Assembly (NCBI GenBank): GCA_002715965.1
Contig: PBAL01000086.1
Location: 62,001-126,000, forward strand
Origin: Verrucomicrobiales bacterium
GTDB taxonomy: Bacteria > Verrucomicrobiota > Verrucomicrobiia > Limisphaerales > JAYPXF01
Direction: 5' to 3'
DNA: 64,000 nucleotides
Shown: positions 1-9,504 of the stretch, in pieces
Position numbering within the stretch: the stretch's first letter is position 1
How the letters are laid out: every line of letters starts with the position of its first letter
Program-made: the position numbers and the translations under genes
The notes under the pieces: model-generated
Told to the model about the DNA's origin: nothing
Database searches by the model: none
Seen by the model: the letters and a program-made list of their open reading frames with translations, nothing else

Positions 1-2073
1 GGGCTTGACGGTGAGTTGCTTGTCCGGGATGGAGTATTTCAATCCGGCCAATCCTTCGAGGTAGAGCAGGATCTTGCCGGCATTGAAGTTTGAGTATTGG
101 TCGCCGAACAACTTGAGATCGCGCTCGTAGGCTTCCGGGGCGACGGCCGCCTGCCATTCGTCATGGTAGTTGTAGTTGGCAAGGTGGTTCAGGGTGAGGT
201 CGGCTGCCTCTTTCACTTCCTGGCGAAACATGCCATCGAGCGTGAAGTAGGCGGTATCGGGCGTGTAACCAAAGGAGTGATCCACCGGCGTGGCAAACTT
301 CTTCATCGACTGCTTGGACAAGGCCAGCGGGAAGAATTCGCCGAAGAAACCCTTGTCCTTGTCAATCGCCCAGGATTCGACCATTGGCCTGACATACTCA
401 TCGGGAAACTGCGGATAGCGCATGGCCCAGAAGCCGGGCGTCCCGATTCTGCCATTGGATGGTGCGCTGAAGTAGTGCTTCACTCCATTCGCTTCCCAGC
501 GTTGGTCATACATCAGGCGGACATGTTTTGGGTCGCGGCGCACCAACTTTTGCCAGCGAGCGACGTCCGCTTCGTGACCGGTAAGGCGGGCGATTCGTTC
601 AAGTGCATTGGCAACCTCGAAATCGTTCAGCGCGAACCCTACGAGCTTCTCGCGAAACAGTTTTTCGAAATGATCCTCGTAACATTCCTTGAGGAACTCC
701 ACGTCTCCGGTGTGCTCGTAGATCTGCCAGGCGCCCAGCACGTGTTCGGCAGTTTCCGGACCATACGCCCCACTGTGCCAGGTCGTGCCCTTGTTGTCGG
801 AAAGCATGAGCAGGCCATTCCAACGTTTGCGATATTGATCGTTTTTGGTGAGGTGTTTCCACGTAAGGACGTTGCCGTAGGCGAATCTGCGTTTGTCGGT
901 CGTCCACGCGCCGACCTTGATCTGGAAGGCCGCGTCGAATCGATGCATGCCGAGGAAATTATTCACGGCTGTTTGCGTGTGATTCTCCTGCTCCCAACCT
1001 TCTCCCACGTGGATGTAATACATGAGGTAGATCGACCAGAGGTAGTAGTAGATATCGACGAACTTTTCATCCGGGCAACGGAACCAGGGAATCTCCTCGT
1101 TCAGTTGCCGGTTCATCTCGCTGGTCTTTTCGGCGAGCCGGGTGTGATTGTGCAGAATGATGTCGCGGGCGGACTTGATTGCGACTTTGCGTTCGTCGTG
1201 CATCGCCCAGGAAACGGTGGTGCCTTCGCTGTCACAAGGAACGGTGAAGTTGTACTGCTGCACACCCTTATCGTCGCGTTCGATGGTGACCCGCTCCAGA
1301 TCCCGCGAGGCACTCAACACCGTGATCATGTCTTCGTAAACGCAGGGCCCGATTCGTTCACCCTGGTCTGGGTCCGGGCGCGATTTCACCGTTCCCCCTT
1401 CGGTGATCACCAACGCGTTGTGTCCTCGGTCATGCTTGATCGACGCGGTGGAAGAGACGCTCTTGCGATGGTAAAAGCTGTGACCGGAGAACTCCAGTGT
1501 TACCGGTTTGGAAGCGGTGATGATCGACGCAGCCGCATCATTGGCTGCGATGAACTTCTCTTCCTTGATCGTCACCCCGCCAAGCTCGTATTCGCAGATC
1601 ATCTTGTCCGGCCGCCACCGCATGCTTTTCGGCTTCGGATTTTCGTAGGTCTCTCCATCAACTACGACGCTTCCGTAAAGAACGCGGGTGTCCTTGTAGA
1701 ACTCCCAACCGTTGTAGTCGTTGCCAGTCCCCGTGTGCTCCGTTCCGCGAATCTCGCTCTCAAGCAGGCCCACGCCACGGCTGCGAAGGTCGTGATGAAA
1801 GGGATGCGTCAGACCAATAGTCTCGTCTTCGTAGAGCTTCCAACTCGCATGAAAGCCACCCACGTAATAGGTAACATTGCCGGCGAGGAAACCGTGCTTG
1901 CGTCCCTGAACCTCGTGTTCGAGCCTACGGCAATAGTCGGTGAACTCCGGCTTGTCTCCGGTGGGGACGAGAGGAACTTTCTTGGGAACAGATGCGGCTT
2001 CTTCCGAGCAACCGGAATAAATGAGCAGAGCGAGCGCGAACGCCAGCGCAGATCCGGATGTCGTCCGAATCAT
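1..2073 (-). CDS. Lipoprotein glycoside hydrolase, (alpha/alpha)6-type (C-terminus outside window)
   Basis: This frame is open on the minus strand from an ATG at 2073 to the window edge, so the ORF track, which lists only closed ORFs, shows its antisense shadow instead. The N-terminus has a hydrophobic stretch ending in YSGC, a plausible lipobox, which suggests an outer-surface lipoprotein. The middle and C-terminal parts are rich in Trp, Tyr and Asp/Glu (for example HVGEGWEQENHTQTA and GAYGPETAEHVLGAW) and end near SNFNAGKILLYLEGLAGL. That pattern resembles six-hairpin glycosidases of the MGH1/GH63-like group. It starts one base after the stop of the sulfatase-SGNH gene, so it is the last visible gene of a sulfated-glycan operon. 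Substrate is unknown; a catalytic pair was not assigned. Confidence 0.72.
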   Translation of the reverse strand, partial: MIRTTSGSALAFALALLIYSGCSEEAASVPKKVPLVPTGDKPEFTDYCRRLEHEVQGRKHGFLAGNVTYYVGGFHASWKLYEDETIGLTHPFHHDLRSRGVGLLESEIRGTEHTGTGNDYNGWEFYKDTRVLYGSVVVDGETYENPKPKSMRWRPDKMICEYELGGVTIKEEKFIAANDAAASIITASKPVTLEFSGHSFYHRKSVSSTASIKHDRGHNALVITEGGTVKSRPDPDQGERIGPCVYEDMITVLSASRDLERVTIERDDKGVQQYNFTVPCDSEGTTVSWAMHDERKVAIKSARDIILHNHTRLAEKTSEMNRQLNEEIPWFRCPDEKFVDIYYYLWSIYLMYYIHVGEGWEQENHTQTAVNNFLGMHRFDAAFQIKVGAWTTDKRRFAYGNVLTWKHLTKNDQYRKRWNGLLMLSDNKGTTWHSGAYGPETAEHVLGAWQIYEHTGDVEFLKECYEDHFEKLFREKLVGFALNDFEVANALERIARLTGHEADVARWQKLVRRDPKHVRLMYDQRWEANGVKHYFSAPSNGRIGTPGFWAMRYPQFPDEYVRPMVESWAIDKDKGFFGEFFPLALSKQSMKKFATPVDHSFGYTPDTAYFTLDGMFRQEVKEAADLTLNHLANYNYHDEWQAAVAPEAYERDLKLFGDQYSNFNAGKILLYLEGLAGLKYSIPDKQLTVKP

Positions 2074-2074
2074 T

Positions 2075-4246
2075 CTATAGTCCCAATTCTTCGAGCTTCG
2101 GTTGAATGGCCCTGGCCCAACGTTCGTAGCCGGCTTCGCTGAGGTGGAGGTAGTCCGGCATGATCTTTTTGTCGATGGTTCCGTCGGGTTCGAGGAACTC
2201 ATTGCTGAGGTCCATGTAGTGCACGCGTTCGCCATCGGCAAAGCGACGAATCTTCTGGTTGATCATAACGTTGTTGAGGCGCTTGAGATCTTGTGGGGAT
2301 TGGCCGCGAGGAAAGATCCCGAGGAGGAGAATCTTGGTCTTGGGAACGTTCTTCTTGATGAGACCAAGAATGTCTTCGACGCCAGCCGCCACTTCTTCGG
2401 GATCCTGATCGAAATGACCGGTGTTGTTAGTGCCGATCATCACAACCGCAATCTTGGCGCGCCGGCTCAATTGCTTGTCTTTCGTCAGGCGCCAGATGAC
2501 GTGTTCGGTGCGGTCACCACCAATGCCGAGATTGAGCGCTCGTTTGTCACCATAGTATTTCTCCCAGACTTCCTTGCCGCGGCCTTCCCAGCCTTGGGTG
2601 ATGGAGTCGCCGACGAAGACAATGTCGAAGGGACCTTTTCGGGAATTCTTGGTGAGTTGACTGTTGCGCTCACGCCAGCCCTTCTGATTGCCGCGAGTGG
2701 CAGGAATAGTGGCGCTGTTTACGCCGTAGTGATTACGAAGGTCACGATAGCGCTTCTGCAGTGCGGCAAACGTCGGCGCGTAGGCAGGATCGTTGTGCAC
2801 GCTCTTCATCTCGCTCGGATCTTTCCCCAAGTCGTGCATCTGCCACTCGCGGGTGCGCGGGAACCACATCAGCTTATGCGTTTCCGTGCGGACACCGTCG
2901 TGGACCGGGACGTTGTGGACGGCTGCGTTTTCGTAGTAGGCGTAGTAGATCGCATCGCGCCAATCTGAAGTCTTGGCGCCGCCATTGCGGAAGAGGGGAA
3001 CGAGGCTGCGGCCTTGGATATCCGAGGGAATCGGTGCACCGGCGAGTTCGAGGAAGGTGGGTGCGTAGTCGATGTTCTGGATCAGCGCGGGTGAGTCGGA
3101 GCCGGGCATGATCACACCGGGCCAGCGGATGAGGAAGGGCATCTTCAATGACTCCTCATACATCCAGCGCTTGTCGTACCAACCGTGCTCGCCGAGGTAG
3201 AAGCCTTGGTCTGAGGAGTAGATGACAATCGTGTTTTCCGCGAGGCCGGCCTTGTCGAGATAATCCAGAATACGACCGACGCCGTCGTCAACCGCCTGCA
3301 CGCTCTTCAGGTAGTCGGTGATGTAGCGTTGGTATTTCCACTGGATGATTTCCTTCTCACTGAGCTTGCCGGACTTGAGATCTTTCAAGAACAATTGGTT
3401 GCGAGGTTCATACCATTCGTCCCAGGTCTTTTTCTGTTCATCAGTCATGCGCTGATATTCGCGATTGGGCAGGCTGCCGAAGACTTCCGGGTGTTGATTC
3501 TCGCCACGGAACTTCATGTCGTGTCCCCAGAACATGTGCTCGCTGATGGACATTTCGTTTTCCTTCAACAGCTTCGTACGATCGGCGTAGCTGTCGAAGA
3601 GCGAGTCTGGTTCCGAAACGGGCTTGCCCTTGAAGAGATCGAAGTGGCGCGGATGTGGTGACCAGTTGCGATGAGGCGCCTTGTGCTGGCACATCAGGAT
3701 GAAGGGCTTGTCCGTGCTGCGATCGTTCTTCAGCCAGTTTAGTGCGAGATCCGTGATGACATCCGTGCAGTAGCCCTCGTAGCGTTTGCGCTTTTTGTCC
3801 ATCTGGATGAAGTCCGGGTTGTAGTAGTTGCCCTGCCCCGGAAGGATCTCCCAGTAGTTGAATCCGGTGGGATTGCTCCGCAGGTGCCACTTGCCCACGA
3901 GCGCGGTTTGATAACCGGCGTTCTGCACCATCTTCGGAAACGTCCCTTGTGACCCGTCAAAGAAATCACCGTTGCGCCGGAAGCCGTTGATGTGGCTGTG
4001 CTTGCCGGTGAGAATGCACGCCCGCGACGGACCGCAGATGGAGTTGGCGCAGAATGAATTTCGATAGATCGCACCTTCCTTCGCCAGGCGATCGATGTGG
4101 GGAGTCTGGTTGATCTTCGATCCGAGCGCACTGATCGCCTGCACGGCGTGGTCGTCGGAAAAAATGAACACGATGTTCGGGCGCTTTTGCGCTGCGTTTG
4201 CAGCGATGGAAGATGCGATAATTATGAGGGCAATCAGATGTCTCAT
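2075..4246 (-). CDS. Secreted sulfatase fused to a C-terminal SGNH/GDSL esterase
   Basis: The 723-residue protein starts with a signal peptide (cleavage near ANA-A, residue 19). Residues about 22-500 form a sulfatase: FSDDHA at the metal site, CGPSR (Cys71, the formylglycine site), VGKWHL, and YSSDQG about residue 345. Residues about 540-723 form a second enzyme of the SGNH hydrolase family: FVGDSITQGW with the nucleophile Ser near 548, GIGGDR, MIGTNN, and a terminal PDYLHLS with the Asp-His pair. It probably removes both sulfate and acyl (acetyl) groups from one polysaccharide outside the cytoplasm. It lies between another sulfatase (45 bp gap) and the glycoside hydrolase (1 bp gap), so one transcript is likely. 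Substrate is inferred only from neighbours. Confidence 0.9.
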   Translation of the reverse strand: MRHLIALIIIASSIAANAAQKRPNIVFIFSDDHAVQAISALGSKINQTPHIDRLAKEGAIYRNSFCANSICGPSRACILTGKHSHINGFRRNGDFFDGSQGTFPKMVQNAGYQTALVGKWHLRSNPTGFNYWEILPGQGNYYNPDFIQMDKKRKRYEGYCTDVITDLALNWLKNDRSTDKPFILMCQHKAPHRNWSPHPRHFDLFKGKPVSEPDSLFDSYADRTKLLKENEMSISEHMFWGHDMKFRGENQHPEVFGSLPNREYQRMTDEQKKTWDEWYEPRNQLFLKDLKSGKLSEKEIIQWKYQRYITDYLKSVQAVDDGVGRILDYLDKAGLAENTIVIYSSDQGFYLGEHGWYDKRWMYEESLKMPFLIRWPGVIMPGSDSPALIQNIDYAPTFLELAGAPIPSDIQGRSLVPLFRNGGAKTSDWRDAIYYAYYENAAVHNVPVHDGVRTETHKLMWFPRTREWQMHDLGKDPSEMKSVHNDPAYAPTFAALQKRYRDLRNHYGVNSATIPATRGNQKGWRERNSQLTKNSRKGPFDIVFVGDSITQGWEGRGKEVWEKYYGDKRALNLGIGGDRTEHVIWRLTKDKQLSRRAKIAVVMIGTNNTGHFDQDPEEVAAGVEDILGLIKKNVPKTKILLLGIFPRGQSPQDLKRLNNVMINQKIRRFADGERVHYMDLSNEFLEPDGTIDKKIMPDYLHLSEAGYERWARAIQPKLEELGL

Positions 4247-4291
4247 GGGGCGCGGAGTTTAGGCTGATGGAAATGATCGGGGGAAGGTGAA

Positions 4292-5860
4292 TCAGAACTT
4301 CGTTTCCTGCATTTTTTCAGTGCAGTGCTTGCGGTTGGCTTCGAATCGCGCGAGGTCTTTTTCAAGGCGTTCCTTGGCCTTCGCGATGATCTCCTCGTCA
4401 CTGTTTGCCTGATTCACGGTCTTTTCGTGGACCTCACGCGCCATCTTCTCGAAGCGATCCAGCTCGGCGAAGCGCGCTGCGTAAACATCCTGCACGTCTT
4501 CGGCGTCGATCGACTCAAGGTAGTCGTGCATGACCGCGCGTAGTTGCGATGCCTTCTCCGGCTCGGTTTCGATGAGGTTGTTCTTTTCCCGGTAGTCAGT
4601 GGCGACATTGAAGAGCTTCATCTCGCCGGTCCGGATGTGCTCCATGAGCTTGTAGTCACCGAGTCGGATGACGCTGAGGGGCGCGGCAAAGTAACATGGG
4701 TAGTGATAGACAAAGCCCTCGACCGGACGGTCCACCTTGCCGTCGTTCCCGTTCTCGAGCACGTCGCGCAAACTGCCGCCATCGAGGTTCTTCGGAAGCG
4801 GTTTGGAGCTGTTCGCGTAGTCGTGAATCGTTGGCAGCAGGTCCCATTGGTTGATCGCCACATCACATTGCGCTCCCGCCTTTACTCCGGGACCGGCGAC
4901 GATGAGTGGAACTCTCAAGCCGCCTTCGTAGAGATTCGCCTTCCCGCCTCGCAGTGTGCCGTTGGGACCGAGACCACCGCCGTTGTCGGAGGTGTAGATG
5001 ATGAAAGTGTTGTCGAGTTCGCCGGTCTTTTTGACGGCATCGATGATCGCTCCCAATCCTTCATCAATCTCCTCGAGCATGGCCGCGTATTGCAGCCGCC
5101 ATGAGTGTATGGTGTATCCCTTGGGCATGTCTTCGACCGGCAGGTAATCGGTGTCCTTCAAATACTTCCCGCGGGGGAGTTTGCGGTATTTCTCGATCAG
5201 GTCGGGACGCGCTGCGTGAGGAACGTGAACTGCGTAGTGCGAAACCATCATGAAGAAAGGGCACTTGCCACTGTGTTCGTTGATGAAGTCCATCGAGCTT
5301 TTCTTCAGCGAAGCCATGCGCTTGGGATTATCCGGAGGCAGTGGAGTGCGGTCCTTCAGGCCGACGTATTCGCCGTGGAAATTCCCGTTGTCCGCGAACT
5401 CTTCGAGTTCATCAGTGACGTCGTAGCCAATGGTCTTCATCTTCTCGTTGCCCATGCCCTTGCCGAAGTGCGCGGTGATGTAATCGGAATCGGCGGATTT
5501 CACCACATCGGCGAGCGAGACTTCGTCTGACCACTTGAGCTTTCGCTGCAGAGCGAGCACATCGTGGACGAAGGTGTAGCCGATCCTCCCCGGTGTCTTG
5601 CCGAATTGAATGCTCTTGCGCGAAGGCGTGCAGGTAGGCGCAGGCGCGTAGGCATTGGAGAATTTCGTGCCGCGCTTGGCGAGTTGTTCCAGGTTAGGCG
5701 TCCGGTTGAAATCACTGCGGGATTCCGGATCGCTGTCCATCATCTTGACCGAAGTGTCAGCCCAGCCAAGGTCATCGACATAGATAATGATGAAGTTCGG
5801 GCGTTTGGCGTGGACTGCGAGCGCTGTGAGGAAGCACAGAAGGGTGAGTAAACGTTTCAT
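4292..5860 (-). CDS. Secreted sulfatase (arylsulfatase A-like)
   Basis: The 522-residue protein has a signal peptide (MKRLLTLLCFLTALAVHA) and the sulfatase fold. YVDDLGWAD holds the first calcium ligands, TCTPSRKS contains the cysteine converted to formylglycine, and YTSDNGGG holds the last metal ligands. GGLRVPLIV and a C-terminal charged helix region complete the family pattern. The usual GKWHLG motif reads FGKGMGN, so the Lys is kept and the His is not at its common place, a variant seen in some subfamilies. It should hydrolyse sulfate esters on a glycan in the periplasm or outside the cell. It sits 32 bp after the GH127 gene and 45 bp before the sulfatase-SGNH gene, so co-transcription is likely. 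Confidence 0.92.
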   Translation of the reverse strand: MKRLLTLLCFLTALAVHAKRPNFIIIYVDDLGWADTSVKMMDSDPESRSDFNRTPNLEQLAKRGTKFSNAYAPAPTCTPSRKSIQFGKTPGRIGYTFVHDVLALQRKLKWSDEVSLADVVKSADSDYITAHFGKGMGNEKMKTIGYDVTDELEEFADNGNFHGEYVGLKDRTPLPPDNPKRMASLKKSSMDFINEHSGKCPFFMMVSHYAVHVPHAARPDLIEKYRKLPRGKYLKDTDYLPVEDMPKGYTIHSWRLQYAAMLEEIDEGLGAIIDAVKKTGELDNTFIIYTSDNGGGLGPNGTLRGGKANLYEGGLRVPLIVAGPGVKAGAQCDVAINQWDLLPTIHDYANSSKPLPKNLDGGSLRDVLENGNDGKVDRPVEGFVYHYPCYFAAPLSVIRLGDYKLMEHIRTGEMKLFNVATDYREKNNLIETEPEKASQLRAVMHDYLESIDAEDVQDVYAARFAELDRFEKMAREVHEKTVNQANSDEEIIAKAKERLEKDLARFEANRKHCTEKMQETKF

Positions 5861-5892
5861 GATCTCGATATTACGAATAAGTCGGATGGGTC

Positions 5893-8388
5893 CTATTTCT
5901 CGAACTGCACCTGCACTTCTAAAATTCCGACCGCAGTATTCTCACGTGCCTTGACGTTGATGCGAATTGCATCCGCCATCGTCGGTGCCGCGGGGTGCAC
6001 GACGTTGAACTGATTGGCGCGCCAGTCGTAGCGGTCGGTTGTGTAGAGTTGAAAGGGTTTCCATTTGCCGTTCTGCCCGACTTCAAGCGACCATTCCTTG
6101 GGGAGCCTCACATCGCCCTGCCAACGATCCATCCAGAACACGCCGACGCTGCGGATGTTCCTGGTCTTTTTGAATCGGCCGACGACCCATTGGTCCTTGC
6201 CGGGTTGGCCGCGGCTCGTCCAACGCGGGATCTTGTTTCCACTCGACCACTTGTCGATTTTGCCGTCGCCGATTGCGTTGATGGTGTCCTCATCCGCAGT
6301 GTGTGAGGCGGTAATCTCAGTGAACACGCTCTCCTTGGGCAGGGCGTGCGGATCAAAGATCGCCATGTCCTTCTTGGTGGGAAACCAGACGGTCATGGAA
6401 TCAATGCCGCGATTGTTCCATGCGTAATAGGGCGTCAGCTTCAGTTCCTGGTTCTTCGTCTTTTTGTTCTTCGTTATTGCCGACGCGAGCACCGTGGATT
6501 GAACGAAGCTTCCAAATTTGGTGATGGCGGTGGAGGTCTTCGAACTCGTCGAACTCTTGCTGATGAAGAAACGTTGGGTGGCTCCGCCATTGTCGATGCC
6601 CTCCGCACAAAGCACGAGTGGGCCGCGAGTGAGGGCGACGCGGTTGTGGTTGTCCTCGACAGCTTCGTGGCTGCGATTGACACGAACGGGCATTGGAAGG
6701 CTCAGTTCGATCTTGTCGCCTTTCTTCCACTCGCGATTAATCACGGCAAAGCCCTTCTTCGGTTTCCCCACCTTGTCCTTCTTGCCATTGATGGAGACAG
6801 ACCATGATTGTTTGTTCTTGTCGGAGAAGCTGTACAGATCGCCCGGAACGAACTGCTTGCCCTGTGCCCAGGTGGGAATGCGGAGGTGCAGCGCAAACCT
6901 GGCTGTCTTCGCGGGATCGATCGTCAGGACCGTCTTGCCTGGATTGGGATACTGCGTGCTCTGCGAGATCTTGACCTTGTTTCCATCGATCAGGGCTTCG
7001 GTTCCGCTTTCCGCGTAGAAGATGACGTAGAGGTTCTCGTCATCGAACGCGTAGATCATACCGGGCACTTGAGGGATCAAGCGGGCCATGTTCGATGGGC
7101 AGCAGGCAGTTCCGAACCACGGAGCGCGTCCGGCTGTACCGTGGTTGAACGGATACTTGCCATCGGCATCGAGTGGATTGACGTAGAAGAATTTGTTCCC
7201 CTCGAGATTGACCGCAGCGAGGACGTTGTTGAGCAAGGCAACTTCGGCGACATCGATGTACTTCGCGTCTTTGTGGAGGAGAAACATGCGATGGTTGAAC
7301 AATACGTTGCCGACCGCAGCGCAGGTTTCGTTGAAGGCGTGCGCGTTGGGCAGGAGATATTTGGGGCCAAATCCTTCGATTCCATGAACGGCACCGAGTC
7401 CACCGGTGATGTGCATGCGGGTATCGGTGATGTTCGCCCAGATCCGATCCAGCGCCTTGGCGTAACCTTTGTCCCCGGTGAGCGTGCCGACGTCGGCCAT
7501 GGACGCGTAGAGGTAGGTTGCGCGCACTGCGTGTCCGACCGCTTCGCTCTGCTCCTTCACGGGCTTGTGTTGCTGGGCATAAGTCGGCGCCATGACGCCC
7601 TCGCCATCGGGAACGTAGGAGATGCCACGGATCTCAAGGAACTTGCGCGCCATGTCCAGATAGAGCTTCTTGCCGGTCACACGGTAGAGTTTCACCAGGG
7701 CAAGTTCCGGTTCCTGGTGACCGGGCGCCTGATTGACGGGTTTGCCGTTGTTGTATTTCGGATCGCCTTCGAAGAAGACCTTGTTGATGTGTTGGGCGTT
7801 TTTCTCAGCGATCTTCAGGAGCGCGTCTTTGCCGGTGGTTTCGTAGTAGGCCACAGCGGCTTCATACATGTGGCCCATGTTGTAGAGCTCGTGGCTGTGA
7901 ACGACGAAGGTGTAGGGTTTGTCGCCCATCATGTGCTTAGACGAACCGGCTCCGGTCGTGTGTGAGGGATATAGGTAACCATCGGCTTCCTGTGCTTTGC
8001 CGATCACCTCGATGATTTCATCCATCTTCTTTTCCAGCTCCGGATCGCGCTTGAGTTGCAGCAGATAAGCCGCGCCTTCCATCACCTTGTAAAGATCGGA
8101 ATCGATGAAGCGATGCGCGCGGTGGTCCTTGACGTCTCTGCCCTTGAGTTTGTCCGCGGCAGCCTGCAGGTGAGCCACGCCGGTTTCAGTACGCTCGAAT
8201 GCCCAGGGAACCAATGTCTTTCGCTGCGTCACCATTCGCGGACGCCAGAAGTCTGAGGTCATATCGACCTTGTAGTAGGGAATCGGCTTCAGTGGGTAAT
8301 CAGTGCGAACCCCCGCCGAAATCGCGTCATTTTGAAAAACGACGGCTGCCAACAATAAGACCAGTAGTTGCCTGGGTGTCATGGGCAA
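5893..8388 (-). CDS. Secreted GH127 family beta-L-arabinofuranosidase-like enzyme (DUF1680)
   Basis: The 831-residue protein has a signal peptide ending near AISAG. The body matches GH127: DFWRPRM near the start, SEAVGHAVRATYLYASMAD, NETC (Glu354 and Cys356) and ACCPSN (Cys429-Cys430). In characterised GH127 enzymes a Glu, one Cys of the ETC motif and the CC pair bind zinc and supply the cysteine nucleophile, so the active centre looks complete. The C-terminal part adds beta-sandwich sequence with a discoidin-like end (IRSVGVFWMDRW). It probably releases L-arabinose or a related furanose from a polysaccharide. It is the first gene of the operon running to the window start; the 95 bp before it hold short inverted repeats but no promoter I would name. 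Confidence 0.9.
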   Translation of the reverse strand: MPMTPRQLLVLLLAAVVFQNDAISAGVRTDYPLKPIPYYKVDMTSDFWRPRMVTQRKTLVPWAFERTETGVAHLQAAADKLKGRDVKDHRAHRFIDSDLYKVMEGAAYLLQLKRDPELEKKMDEIIEVIGKAQEADGYLYPSHTTGAGSSKHMMGDKPYTFVVHSHELYNMGHMYEAAVAYYETTGKDALLKIAEKNAQHINKVFFEGDPKYNNGKPVNQAPGHQEPELALVKLYRVTGKKLYLDMARKFLEIRGISYVPDGEGVMAPTYAQQHKPVKEQSEAVGHAVRATYLYASMADVGTLTGDKGYAKALDRIWANITDTRMHITGGLGAVHGIEGFGPKYLLPNAHAFNETCAAVGNVLFNHRMFLLHKDAKYIDVAEVALLNNVLAAVNLEGNKFFYVNPLDADGKYPFNHGTAGRAPWFGTACCPSNMARLIPQVPGMIYAFDDENLYVIFYAESGTEALIDGNKVKISQSTQYPNPGKTVLTIDPAKTARFALHLRIPTWAQGKQFVPGDLYSFSDKNKQSWSVSINGKKDKVGKPKKGFAVINREWKKGDKIELSLPMPVRVNRSHEAVEDNHNRVALTRGPLVLCAEGIDNGGATQRFFISKSSTSSKTSTAITKFGSFVQSTVLASAITKNKKTKNQELKLTPYYAWNNRGIDSMTVWFPTKKDMAIFDPHALPKESVFTEITASHTADEDTINAIGDGKIDKWSSGNKIPRWTSRGQPGKDQWVVGRFKKTRNIRSVGVFWMDRWQGDVRLPKEWSLEVGQNGKWKPFQLYTTDRYDWRANQFNVVHPAAPTMADAIRINVKARENTAVGILEVQVQFEK

Positions 8389-8483
8389 GATTCAAAGTGT
8401 CTGCGACACTCCGTTCAAGGGTGGAGTGCCGAGGAATTGAGCGGATGTTTGGAGATATCCGACGCGCGCCGGATCGGATTTGA

Positions 8484-9401
8484 TCAACCGTTGAGGAAGT
8501 AGCCCCGTTGTTTGTCGCTGATTGGATGTTCGAGGCGCTCCAGAACCTGGAGCATATCTTCCCACAGCTTGCGCTTTTCCGTGATGGCTTGGTTGCGCAG
8601 GAGGTAGGCAGGATGATAGGTCGGCATGACGGGGATTTCCCGAAAAGTCATCCAGGTTCCACGCAGACGCATGATCCCCATCTGCGCTTTTCCGAACAGG
8701 CCTTCAACCGCCGTCCCACCCAGACAAACAATGACCTTGGGCCGAATGATTTCGATCTGCGCCTGGAGATACGGAAGACAGGTCATCATCTCGGTCGGAG
8801 TCGGCTTGCGATTGCCGTGACGCTGTCCCGGGGTATCCGGCCGACACTTGACGACATTGCAGATATAAATTGCGTCCCGTTCCAAACCCATTGTCTGGAT
8901 GATTTTGCTGAGAAGCTGTCCGGCCTTCCCAACAAAGGGCTCCCCTTTCCGATCCTCATCCATCCCCGGCGCTTCGCCCACAAACATCAGTTCCGAGTGA
9001 ATGTCGCCAACACCGAAGACCACGTTCTTTCTCGATTTTACAAGGTGACCACACTTTACGCACTGCATTGCACGATCGCATAGATCCGCCATGACCGAAT
9101 CTTTATCGTCCCGCGACAGCGGTCTGGAACGGTCTTGACCAATCAGTTCGCGTGGTCGTTCCGTACGAGGAGCTTGTCTCTGAGCCGGCACTTGCTCTTG
9201 AACGGGTTGATCGGAAGTGGGGCGCCCCGGTTGACGATTCTGTGAAGGAGCTGCTGCTGGACGACTTATGGACTGCGCAGACGGCAACGGTTGTTCCAAT
9301 GCTGCGAGCGATTCTGCCGACACCTCGACGAAGCGTTGACCGCGCGCATGTCGTTCCTCCAGATGATCGATCGTGGCATCCAGAAGTTCCGAGTAGTCCA
9401 T
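8484..9401 (-). CDS. Family 4 uracil-DNA glycosylase (Fe-S type)
   Basis: This 305-residue cytoplasmic protein should excise uracil from DNA and start base excision repair. The catalytic domain covers about residues 105-295. It has CVKCG and two later cysteines (VVKCRP and MTCLPYL) that match the four ligands of the 4Fe-4S cluster of family 4 enzymes. GEAPGMDEDRKGEPFVG is the water-activating/uracil motif and YHPAYLL the DNA-contact motif. Residues about 25-105 form a Pro/Gln/Arg-rich linker not needed for catalysis in the family. A divergent zinc-ribbon gene starts 103 bp away. The GH127 gene follows after 95 bp but its function is unrelated. Confidence 0.92.
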   Translation of the reverse strand: MDYSELLDATIDHLEERHARGQRFVEVSAESLAALEQPLPSAQSISRPAAAPSQNRQPGRPTSDQPVQEQVPAQRQAPRTERPRELIGQDRSRPLSRDDKDSVMADLCDRAMQCVKCGHLVKSRKNVVFGVGDIHSELMFVGEAPGMDEDRKGEPFVGKAGQLLSKIIQTMGLERDAIYICNVVKCRPDTPGQRHGNRKPTPTEMMTCLPYLQAQIEIIRPKVIVCLGGTAVEGLFGKAQMGIMRLRGTWMTFREIPVMPTYHPAYLLRNQAITEKRKLWEDMLQVLERLEHPISDKQRGYFLNG

Positions 9402-9504
9402 GCGGGATTGTGCTCAGTGCGGAATGAGGCAGGAAGCAAAAGTTGTTCAGAACAAAACCATCCAACTGGATGGCAAATTCCCACGACTCCGTTATGCTTT
9501 TGAC

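Noticed and set aside
97-2142. 681-residue plus-strand ORF
   Set aside because: It is the antisense shadow of the minus-strand glycoside hydrolase, shows no domain, and overlaps the next gene's end.
6808-7965. 385-residue plus-strand ORF
   Set aside because: Antisense to the GH127 gene, whose catalytic motifs are clear on the other strand.
8407-8474. Short inverted repeats before the GH127 gene
   Set aside because: CACTCC/GGAGTG and ATCCG/CGGAT stems are too short to call a terminator or operator.
9400-9504. N-terminal 35 residues of the track's zinc-ribbon ORF
   Set aside because: They overlap the divergent glycosylase start and the family-like part starts at MTRHCWKCG.
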